Source: a virus
Length of the DNA stretch: 22,691 bases
Direction: 5' to 3' (one strand)
IMG/VR virus record: IMGVR_UViG_3300031706_001093
Location: 1-22,691 of that record
Part shown: positions 8,380-16,734 of the stretch, in pieces
Numbering within the stretch: position 1 is the stretch's first letter
Layout of the letters: each line of letters begins with the position of its first letter
Program-made: the position numbers and the translations under genes
The notes under the pieces: generated by a model
Database searches by the model: none
What the model was told of the DNA's origin: nothing
What the model saw: only the letters and a program-made list of their open reading frames with translations

Positions 8380-9906
8380 TCATTTACGTATTCCTCTAAA
8401 ATACTCTATGAATTCTTTATATGTATAACAATACTGGGTATCGTCTCGCCATTGGTGTTGTAATTCGTAATAGCTTTCTTGTGTAATTTCATAAAGGTCG
8501 CCTTCTTTAAACTGTATGTCAATTTCGGCTCCAGCAATGTCTTTGTTAAGTACGTTAATGCCTTCCATAACGTAACTATACAACGGCCATCCAGCCGCGC
8601 CTTGGTAATGCGGGAAGTCGTTAAATGTAGGTGTTTTTGATTTTGCCATAGCTAACAGTTCTTTAACAAACTCTGTTTGAGTTGCTCCTGTTTTTATGTA
8701 CTTCCAAAATTCACTATCGTCTCGGCCGCCCATGTAGTGCAATACTAGGAAGTCTTTTACATCGTCGTATAATTTTCGTGTTCTTTTATTATAAATTGAC
8801 ATACTTCCTTCGTTTATTGTTTCGTCAAAGGTAGGTTTAATGTATTCTAAAAATAAATTGTTTGCTTGAACAATAGTAGAATGAATACTAGTTGCTTCTA
8901 GTGGTTCTAAGAATGCACTACTAAGTCCAATGGTAACACAGTTCTTGATCCATGCTGATTCCTGTCGTCCTGAATCAAATTTTATTATTCTAATAGGATC
9001 AATCTCTTGACCTAGTATAGTTTCAATTTCTTCCTGCGCCTTTTCTGGAGTAGTAAAGTTATCGTCGTATACATATCCGCAACCTTTTCGATCTAGTAAC
9101 GGTATTTGCCACATCCATCCAGCCTTCTGAGCCCAGGCGGTTGTATAAGGTTCTGGTATCTCGCCTTCTTTGTACTTTAAGTGGAATGGCATTCCGGTAT
9201 TAAGGGGTAAGTTCTCTTTAAAACTTACCCATTTACTCGGTAAGTGTTTCATAATTACTTGATTAAACCCTGAGCAATCAATAAAAAAGTCGCCCTCGAC
9301 TACGCTATGATCTGCTAATACTAAATTTTTTACAAAACCTTGTTCGTTAAGATTTACATTAATAACTTCAGAATCAATATGTTTAGTGTTAGGTCTTTTT
9401 AGCGCAACCTTTTTAAAATACTGCCCAGCAAGATGTGCGTCTATATGATACGCATGATGGGTGTCAATAAACTGTTTTGTAAATTTATTAAAGTTACTAA
9501 GTTCATGATGGATCCAGTACCCGCATTTTGAAAGTTTCAACATGTCGTTGCGTTGAAGTTTATCTAATCCAAAATTAAACAGACAGTCGGGGATGGCACT
9601 AGTTGTGTGCGTACCGTCAATAGGGCCTATGTAATAATCATCAATATTATTTGTCCACCCTTTATGTTTGATTGCATACTTTAATGTTGCTCCAGTTTCT
9701 TTTATAAAGTCGTGTTGGTCGCATCCATAATTTGTAGCCCAGTTCATTAGTACATCAGTAAAGTGGCCAGTTGTACTTTCGCCGACACCGACTACTCCAA
9801 TTTTGCTACTGTCTATTATAGTAAATTCGTGTGCAAGATGTCGAGAGCTGGCAATTAATGCAGTAACCCATCCAGCAGTGCCACCGCCTACTATTACAAT
9901 TTTCAT
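8380..9906 (-). CDS. Flavin-dependent tryptophan-type halogenase (hal4)
   Basis: A complete 508-residue halogenase. GGGTAGW is at residues 7-13 and GVGEST at 40-45. The catalytic lysine is K76 (TLKYA), WMWQIP is at 264-269, and EPLEATS at 334-340 holds the catalytic glutamate E337. The PLEATSI form groups it with hal3 rather than hal1/hal2. ATG at 9906 is preceded by AAGGAA about ten bases upstream. It follows the minus-strand oxygenase gene with 18 bases between, so the two form a halogenase-oxygenase operon. It converges with the oxygenase at 7697-8323, and the 56-base gap shows no obvious terminator. Confidence 0.92.
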   Translation of the reverse strand: MKIVIVGGGTAGWVTALIASSRHLAHEFTIIDSSKIGVVGVGESTTGHFTDVLMNWATNYGCDQHDFIKETGATLKYAIKHKGWTNNIDDYYIGPIDGTHTTSAIPDCLFNFGLDKLQRNDMLKLSKCGYWIHHELSNFNKFTKQFIDTHHAYHIDAHLAGQYFKKVALKRPNTKHIDSEVINVNLNEQGFVKNLVLADHSVVEGDFFIDCSGFNQVIMKHLPSKWVSFKENLPLNTGMPFHLKYKEGEIPEPYTTAWAQKAGWMWQIPLLDRKGCGYVYDDNFTTPEKAQEEIETILGQEIDPIRIIKFDSGRQESAWIKNCVTIGLSSAFLEPLEATSIHSTIVQANNLFLEYIKPTFDETINEGSMSIYNKRTRKLYDDVKDFLVLHYMGGRDDSEFWKYIKTGATQTEFVKELLAMAKSKTPTFNDFPHYQGAAGWPLYSYVMEGINVLNKDIAGAEIDIQFKEGDLYEITQESYYELQHQWRDDTQYCYTYKEFIEYFRGIRK

Positions 9907-9924
9907 ATTATTTAAAATTCCTTA

Positions 9925-10530
9925 TTAGGCATATGTGAATACTACTACCACTCGTCTCTCGTGTAGTGCAGGATATTTGTGTGCATGATAACATCCTTTA
10001 AAATGCGACACTTGATATTTTTGAGCAGGCATTTCGTGCCATGCATCAAGTTCGTAATCCCATACCAGTGTCGGGGCTTCAGGATTATCAGTTAGATACA
10101 TTAGCCAATTATAATGATGCCAAGTATGGTCGTTGTGTGGCACAGTTATAGCATCTTCACCATTGTACCAATTACAATTTACATTGGCTCTAAAAATATT
10201 ATGATACGTCTTGTTGTTACTTTTCATCCACCTATCAAAAATACTAAAGAAAAATTCAGCATAGCCGTCACTAAAATGATCTATAGGTCTATCAGTGTGT
10301 TTTATATGTTCTTCTTCGGTGCGTCTTAATAACGAATGACTTAAGAAAGAAGTATTAACATATGTACCTTCCTTAATTTTTTCTGGAGTGTCTGCGGGAG
10401 GAATAAAAGTTGTTTGCTTACTTATATAATACCACGGAAAATGAAATCCTAAAATATCATTTTCTATAATTGCTTGTTCGTGTTGAGTTAGCAATGCGGA
10501 TGAATATGTTGTGTCTGTTGTTAAACTCAT
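9925..10530 (-). CDS. 2OG-Fe(II) oxygenase family protein, HxD type
   Basis: A 201-residue protein from ATG at 10530. The frame extends upstream to a TTG at 10578, but that has no ribosome binding site. Starting at 10530 puts the FPWYY motif (31-35) at the same distance from the N-terminus as in the gene at 4324. HxD is H132-N-D134, the distal histidine is H182 (YHAHK), and R192 lies ten residues later. It is the first gene of the operon that includes hal4. A late-promoter-like GTTAAATA ends five bases before the ATG, the same geometry as at 3744 and 7684, though the match is weaker. The substrate is unknown. Confidence 0.8.
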   Translation of the reverse strand: MSLTTDTTYSSALLTQHEQAIIENDILGFHFPWYYISKQTTFIPPADTPEKIKEGTYVNTSFLSHSLLRRTEEEHIKHTDRPIDHFSDGYAEFFFSIFDRWMKSNNKTYHNIFRANVNCNWYNGEDAITVPHNDHTWHHYNWLMYLTDNPEAPTLVWDYELDAWHEMPAQKYQVSHFKGCYHAHKYPALHERRVVVVFTYA

Positions 10531-10535
10531 ATGTA

Positions 10536-10543
10536 TATTTAAC
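10536..10543 (-). promoter_or_regulatory. Possible late promoter (GTTAAATA), 5 bases before ATG
   Basis: On the minus strand GTTAAATA matches six of eight consensus positions and lies exactly five bases before the ATG at 10530, the same spacing as the two exact elements. It is the weakest of the candidates. The remaining divergent gap up to 10635 has no exact TATAAATA on either strand; a TATATAAG near 10610 is a poor match. Confidence 0.35.
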
Positions 10544-10635
10544 CTAGACTCATTTTCAAATGCATAATTACGAATCAAAAAAAATGTATAAGTAATGTAC
10601 GTAGATAAGTATATATAAGCTAACCGGAGGATAAC

Positions 10636-11256
10636 ATGAATACAGAAAATTCAGGATCGTTTACAAATCCTGCTATAGAGCGTACAGAACCTGACACGCC
10701 AGTAAACACTCAACCAACTTTACAAGTTACATCTATAAATCATAGTGATTTATTTACCGAAGAAGATTGTGTTACTATTAATGAAAACACAATTGACGAA
10801 CTTTGGATGCCTATAAAAGTAATAGGCGACGAAGAATTGCACAAAGGATTTAGACAAAAACTAAGAGGCGATGTTGCTGCTTTTCCTTTTGATAAGATTA
10901 GAGAAATAACAAAAGCCGCTAACGATCAAATTTATAATTTTGATCTGTTAGGTATTATTGATCAAGACTTCCCGCAAGTTTACAAATATACTGAAGATTG
11001 TTATTACAATTACCATATAGATATAAATTTATTAGCACCAACAAGAAAAATGACTTGGATAGTAAATTTATCTGACGAAACAGATTACGAAGGCGGTGAC
11101 ATTACGTTTATGAATACTGACACTAGTGCAGTAACTACAAAACGTAAAGGGTCAATATTAATCTTTCCATCCTTTATACCTTTCCAAATTAATAAAATTA
11201 CAAAGGGCGAAAAGAAATTAATTATAGGACATGTACACGGGGCAGTGTTCCGTTGA
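10636..11256 (+). CDS. Prolyl-4-hydroxylase-like 2OG oxygenase, probably degenerate active site
   Basis: A 206-residue protein starting six bases after GGAGG (10626-10630). The core looks like the prolyl-4-hydroxylase branch: H127-I-D129, then a TWIVNLSD strand and YEGGDI (151-156), and a C-terminal FPS...GHVHGAVFR block. Aligned to the next gene, the distal iron-binding histidine is replaced by F183 and the 2-oxoglutarate-binding arginine by K193. Two of the four key residues are therefore lost and catalysis is doubtful. The first 30 residues are Pro/Thr/Asn-rich and probably disordered. Its end overlaps the start of the next, intact, paralogue by four bases, which suggests the pair may work together. 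Confidence 0.7.
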   Translation: MNTENSGSFTNPAIERTEPDTPVNTQPTLQVTSINHSDLFTEEDCVTINENTIDELWMPIKVIGDEELHKGFRQKLRGDVAAFPFDKIREITKAANDQIYNFDLLGIIDQDFPQVYKYTEDCYYNYHIDINLLAPTRKMTWIVNLSDETDYEGGDITFMNTDTSAVTTKRKGSILIFPSFIPFQINKITKGEKKLIIGHVHGAVFR

Positions 11257-12044
11257 TTTTAGATTATGATTACTGGTATTTTAAGTCTGCAATAAGTCCA
11301 GATGTGTGCGATGCTATTGTTGCACAGGGTCAGGCAAAGATGAAAAAACAAGAAGAACTATTTGGCGAAGCAGTCTCTGTAGCAACCACGGGCGGATGGC
11401 AACACAAAGGTTCTGACGGGAAGGAACAAGACGCCGTTAATGATAAAACTATAGAAGAATTAAAAAATCAAGGAGTAGACCCAAACAGTCAATATGTTAG
11501 GGATTCACATATCACTTGGTTAGATGACGAACCTTTATTTGATATGGTTCAAACATTTGTTAAAGAAGCAAATACACAAGCAGGATGGAATTTTGATTGG
11601 GATTATACTGAAGAATTTCAATTTACAAAATATGGCCCAGGACAGTTTTACGGATGGCATGTTGACATGGGATCTAAACCTTATAGACAGTTTGATGAAA
11701 CTACAGATAAATGGAAATTAAATCCTGACGGGTCGTCGCTACTAGATACATTTGGTAACCCAATGACTGAAGACAATCTTGCAACAACAAATCCTAGTTT
11801 GTTTGGAAAAGTAAGAAAGCTAAGTGTAACAATTAGTTTAAATAGACCTGAAGAATACGAAGGCGGAAATTTAAAATTTGATTTTGGACCACACGCTGAT
11901 GAAAGATTTCATGAATGTAAAGAAATTAGACCACAAGGTTCTGTTGTAGTATTTCCGTCACACATATATCATCAAGTAACTCCGGTTACACAAGGTACAA
12001 GATATAGCTTAGTTGCTTGGAATTTAGGATATCCATTTAGATGA
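11253..12044 (+). CDS. Prolyl-4-hydroxylase-like 2OG-Fe(II) oxygenase, TTG start
   Basis: A 263-residue protein with the complete set H136-V-D138, H240 (IYHQV) and R250 (GTRYS), plus YEGGNLKF at 202-209. An extra stretch of about 40 residues, including a short proline- and glycine-bearing loop, lies between HxD and the next core strand (about 143-186). The frame begins with TTG at 11253 inside TTGA, overlapping the previous stop. The next in-frame ATG, at residue 30, would cut into the domain, so TTG is preferred. The stop overlaps the next start in ATGA. Enzymes of this branch hydroxylate proline or related residues in proteins or peptides; the target here is unknown. Confidence 0.82.
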   Translation: MILDYDYWYFKSAISPDVCDAIVAQGQAKMKKQEELFGEAVSVATTGGWQHKGSDGKEQDAVNDKTIEELKNQGVDPNSQYVRDSHITWLDDEPLFDMVQTFVKEANTQAGWNFDWDYTEEFQFTKYGPGQFYGWHVDMGSKPYRQFDETTDKWKLNPDGSSLLDTFGNPMTEDNLATTNPSLFGKVRKLSVTISLNRPEEYEGGNLKFDFGPHADERFHECKEIRPQGSVVVFPSHIYHQVTPVTQGTRYSLVAWNLGYPFR

Positions 12045-12685
12045 CAACTCCGGACTTTTTCAAAAACAATTTTTATATTGACTGTAAACAAATAATACCA
12101 GCTGACCTTTGTAATGTAGTTACAAAGTATTGTTTAATGCGAGAAGAAAACTTTAACGAACCAGAGCCCGAAGATGAAGGCCAAGTTCCATTTGCACACA
12201 GTGTGTATGCAGATACATTAATGGAAACATTAGAATATTTTCTTCTTCCTCACATGGAAGCAAGTACAGGGCTGTCACTTTGTCCTACATATAGTTATTA
12301 TAGAGTTTACCGCCCTGGACAAGAACTAGAGCGACATAAAGATAGAGAGAGTTGCGAAGTAAGTACTTCTGTGTGCTTTGGCACACAGTACAATGATGTT
12401 GATAAAGATTATCATTGGAGTATGTATGTTGATAAAGACTCAAATCATACACCTAAGTTAGGAAATTTTATTAGTGCAAATAATCTAGGAACACCAGTTC
12501 AGCAAACTCCGGGCGACATATTAATATACAGAGGTGTTGATATCGAACATTGGAGAGATAAATTTGTAGCTGGGCTAAATAGTTATCATGTACAAGGATT
12601 CTTTCACTACATAGACAAAGACGGGCCGTATTATCCAGAATGGATATATGATAAACGTCCTCGCCTAGGCTATAAAGAATCTTAA
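12041..12685 (+). CDS. 2OG-Fe(II) oxygenase-like protein
   Basis: A 214-residue protein. A YYRVYRPGQ strand leads to H99-K-D101, then a core ending in PGDILIYRG, a distal histidine H170 (IEHWR), and a YHVQGFFHYID strand near 182-192. The order matches 2OG-Fe(II) oxygenases of the type often annotated in phages and bacteria. A clear 2OG-binding Arg at the usual spacing is not obvious, so co-substrate binding is less certain. It is the last gene of a three-gene run with ATGA/TTGA overlaps. The C-terminal tail is charged and tyrosine-rich. Confidence 0.72.
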   Translation: MTTPDFFKNNFYIDCKQIIPADLCNVVTKYCLMREENFNEPEPEDEGQVPFAHSVYADTLMETLEYFLLPHMEASTGLSLCPTYSYYRVYRPGQELERHKDRESCEVSTSVCFGTQYNDVDKDYHWSMYVDKDSNHTPKLGNFISANNLGTPVQQTPGDILIYRGVDIEHWRDKFVAGLNSYHVQGFFHYIDKDGPYYPEWIYDKRPRLGYKES

Positions 12686-12689
12686 TTTG

Positions 12690-12697
12690 TATAAATA
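12690..12697 (+). promoter_or_regulatory. T4-type late promoter, exact TATAAATA
   Basis: An exact TATAAATA in the 36-base gap before the tail assembly chaperone. The expected start near 12703 would give a leader of about 19 bases containing AAGGAG (12712-12717), which is the normal T4 late arrangement and contrasts with the leaderless layout at 3744 and 7684. Confidence 0.75.
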
Positions 12698-12721
12698 CTA
12701 TTGTAATTAAAAGGAGTCGGA

Positions 12722-13162
12722 ATGGCTATTAAGAATGTTTCCATAAGCAATGTTGTTGCCGTACAAAATGCTTGTTATGTAATGGGTGTTGAAGAAGTAT
12801 GGTGCCAGATTAAATTTACAGATTGTGTAAACTTTTGTGAATATATTGCAGATCCCAACTCAGGCGAAGCGTTATCAAGAGAACTTTACACAAGGTTTCA
12901 AGACGGCGACTACGGCGAATTAAACCACGGAACCGGCGATCATTATACGCTAATGCCCAAGACTCAAACAGAGTTAGAAGTAGCAGTAAAAGCTACAAGA
13001 ACACAGCGTTTACTAGAATCTGACTGGACAGGATTGCCTGATATGTCTGCAACAATGACCTCTGTACAACGGTCGGCATGGTCTACATATAGACAAGCAT
13101 TACGTGACGTTCCGGCTCAAACTAGATTCCCATGGGACCCAGACTGGCCCACATCACCATAA
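12722..13162 (+). CDS. Phage tail assembly chaperone (PF16778-like)
   Basis: A 146-residue protein. The C-terminal half (about 85-146) has the signature order of the phage tail assembly chaperone domain: RTQRLLESDWTGLPD, then QRSAWSTYRQALRD and a closing FPWDPDWP. The N-terminal half (about 1-80) is a small domain I do not recognise, with several cysteines. Members of this family are found beside tail fibre genes and are thought to assist fibre assembly. A strong AAGGAG and a late promoter precede it, and groES follows 72 bases on. The placement with chaperonins and fibre proteins fits a virion-assembly role. Confidence 0.8.
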   Translation: MAIKNVSISNVVAVQNACYVMGVEEVWCQIKFTDCVNFCEYIADPNSGEALSRELYTRFQDGDYGELNHGTGDHYTLMPKTQTELEVAVKATRTQRLLESDWTGLPDMSATMTSVQRSAWSTYRQALRDVPAQTRFPWDPDWPTSP

Positions 13163-13194
13163 ACCACATATAAACATCTCGGACTAAAGTTCAC

Positions 13195-13202
13195 TATAAA
13201 TA
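13195..13202 (+). promoter_or_regulatory. T4-type late promoter, exact TATAAATA, before groES
   Basis: An exact TATAAATA in the 72-base gap after the tail chaperone gene. The expected start is near 13208, giving a leader of about 27 bases that contains AAGGAG at 13222-13227. This places the chaperonin operon under late control. Confidence 0.75.
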
Positions 13203-13234
13203 CCTTGCAAATGTCGTTATTAAGGAGAAGATGA

Positions 13235-15216
<1,982 letters not shown>

Positions 15217-15228
15217 TCATAACTACGT

Positions 15229-15266
15229 AGTCCTTTGTAATAACGATAAATATATTACGAAGGACT
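15229..15266 (+). promoter_or_regulatory. Hairpin that can mask the fibre gene's ribosome binding site; possible weak terminator
   Basis: Bases 15229-15242 (AGTCCTTTGTAATA) and 15253-15266 (TATTACGAAGGACT) pair as a 14-base-pair stem with one G-U pair and a 10-base loop. The loop holds the late promoter element, and the right arm contains AAGGA (15260-15264), the ribosome binding site of the gene at 15274. Read-through RNA from groEL would fold and hide this site. RNA started at the late promoter (about 15258) lacks the left arm and stays open. A short run of Ts follows, so weak termination is also possible. This resembles the hairpin control known for T4 genes e and soc. Confidence 0.7.
15245..15252 (+). 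promoter_or_regulatory. Late promoter (GATAAATA) in the hairpin loop
   Basis: GATAAATA matches seven of eight late consensus positions and lies in the loop of the hairpin at 15229-15266. The expected start near 15258 leaves a leader of about 16 bases with AAGGA nine bases before ATG at 15274. Confidence 0.6.
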
Positions 15267-15273
15267 TTTAATT

Positions 15274-16734
15274 ATGGCATCAAATCAAGCACCAATAGTA
15301 GATAGAATTAGGATTATACCTAGGCCAGACGACTTTCTAGATAGAAATGTTGGTAACAGTGGTGAGGTATTTTTTGATAAGCAGTCCAATACTCTTAGAT
15401 TATATTCCGGTAGAGTTGCAGGCGGTTTCAGCGTTTTAACAGATAACAACATCAGCGAACATTTAACTTCATCCGGAGTCGGAGTTGTTGAATATGCTGT
15501 TACTGTAGGGGTAGACCCCGACGGTGTTGAAGCAGGCAACAAATATTTCATAGATGGTGTGTATAAGCCCGAACTAAGTTTAGTTACTGGGTTTACTTAC
15601 ATATTCAATCAAAACAATCAAACAAACGAATTTTACCCTAATGCAGACGGGGCAACTGCAAATATACATCCAATAAATTTTAGTGCAGATAATGCAAATG
15701 GCGAACTTGGCAGTGGAACAACTTACCTTAATAAGGTAATTTATAAACTTGAAAACGATCCTGTAACAAAGGCAGAATACATAGCAGGCTTTGCAAAGTC
15801 AACACAGCGTAGCATACAAATAACAATTACAAGTACAACTCCTGTTACATTATATTACTGGTGTAGTTACCACTCAAACATGGGTAATACTATTACTAGT
15901 GCAAATCCTGGCGCAGGTACAGGCAGCGGAGCTGCAAGTATTAGTGTAAGTGATACTGTACCAGATAGCCCAGAAAGTGGTGCAATCTGGTACAATAGTA
16001 CAAGTGGCATACTTTATGTTTATGTAGCAGATGACGATAGTAATCAATGGGTACAACCTAGTTTTCCAACACCAACGGCTATAACTGATTTAGGAATTGC
16101 CGACGGCACAGTTGGTCAACTATTAAGAACAGACGGTGCAGGAGCATTTACTTTTATAGATGCACCATCATCGGGCGATAGTATAGGAAACTTTACACTT
16201 GCAGCAAGTGTCATTGACACTGATGATAGTAGCGGAATTGTAATTACTCCACCAGTTACTACATCATCAGACCTAACTGTACAAAATAATTTAACAGTAC
16301 GTAACACTGCATATGCAAATAAATTTGTATCTACATCAAACGGTGTACCTACTATTGATAGTGCAAGTTCTTTTACTATAACAGCAACGGACGGAATTAC
16401 TTTAACGGCAACGGACGGTGTTACAATTAACGGTGAGCCAACACCTTTTATTATGGGTGTGTTAAATGGTAGCTCAGGATCTGGGACTTGGTCAGGAGGA
16501 GGTATTTCTTCAATTACTGATAGTGGAGCCGGGGATCATACAATAACATTTTCTTCAAACCTTGGCACTACTGTAGACGATTTCCAAGTACTTGCAACAG
16601 TGCAAGATAAAACAGCTGGCCACAGTTGTGTAATATCAAAACCAGCTGTAAATCAAATTAGAGTTAAAGTAAATAACTTATCAGGAACTGGAGTAGATTC
16701 CAAGGTATTTCTTGTAATTTATAAAACAACATAA
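15274..16734 (+). CDS. Fibre-like virion protein with cupredoxin-like domain
   Basis: A 486-residue acidic, Ser/Thr/Gly-rich protein. Residues 1-60 resemble the N-terminal attachment part of marine phage fibre proteins. Residues 75-208 form a cupredoxin-like domain: FIDGVYKPELSLVTG, then NIHPINFS with H132, and YYWCSYHSNMG with C197, H200 and M203, an H...CxxHxxM set like a type 1 copper site. Residues 220-262 have the SDTVPDSPESGAIWYN and VYVADDDSNQWV pattern common in phage fibres. An 8-residue repeat (TATDGITL, TATDGVTI) lies around 370-386. It is probably a tail or capsid decoration protein in the virion. Copper binding is inferred only from the pattern. Confidence 0.72.
   Translation: MASNQAPIVDRIRIIPRPDDFLDRNVGNSGEVFFDKQSNTLRLYSGRVAGGFSVLTDNNISEHLTSSGVGVVEYAVTVGVDPDGVEAGNKYFIDGVYKPELSLVTGFTYIFNQNNQTNEFYPNADGATANIHPINFSADNANGELGSGTTYLNKVIYKLENDPVTKAEYIAGFAKSTQRSIQITITSTTPVTLYYWCSYHSNMGNTITSANPGAGTGSGAASISVSDTVPDSPESGAIWYNSTSGILYVYVADDDSNQWVQPSFPTPTAITDLGIADGTVGQLLRTDGAGAFTFIDAPSSGDSIGNFTLAASVIDTDDSSGIVITPPVTTSSDLTVQNNLTVRNTAYANKFVSTSNGVPTIDSASSFTITATDGITLTATDGVTINGEPTPFIMGVLNGSSGSGTWSGGGISSITDSGAGDHTITFSSNLGTTVDDFQVLATVQDKTAGHSCVISKPAVNQIRVKVNNLSGTGVDSKVFLVIYKTT
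16384..16425 (+). repeat. Short tandem repeat, 24-base unit, in fibre gene
   Basis: GCAACGGACGG occurs at 16384 and again at 16408, giving two eight-codon units (TATDGITL and TATDGVTI). It looks like a small duplication in a beta-repeat region of the fibre protein. Confidence 0.6.

Noticed and set aside
8324-8412. Alternative minus-strand frame past the end of hal4, reading about 28 codons
   Set aside because: It looks protein-like near its end, but it has no start codon after its upstream stop, and the hal4 C-terminus aligns well with that of hal3, so neither a frameshift nor a gene is needed.
10531-10578. N-terminal extension of the 9925-10530 oxygenase from a TTG at 10578
   Set aside because: There is no ribosome binding site, and the distance from ATG 10530 to the FPW motif matches that in the paralogue at 4324.
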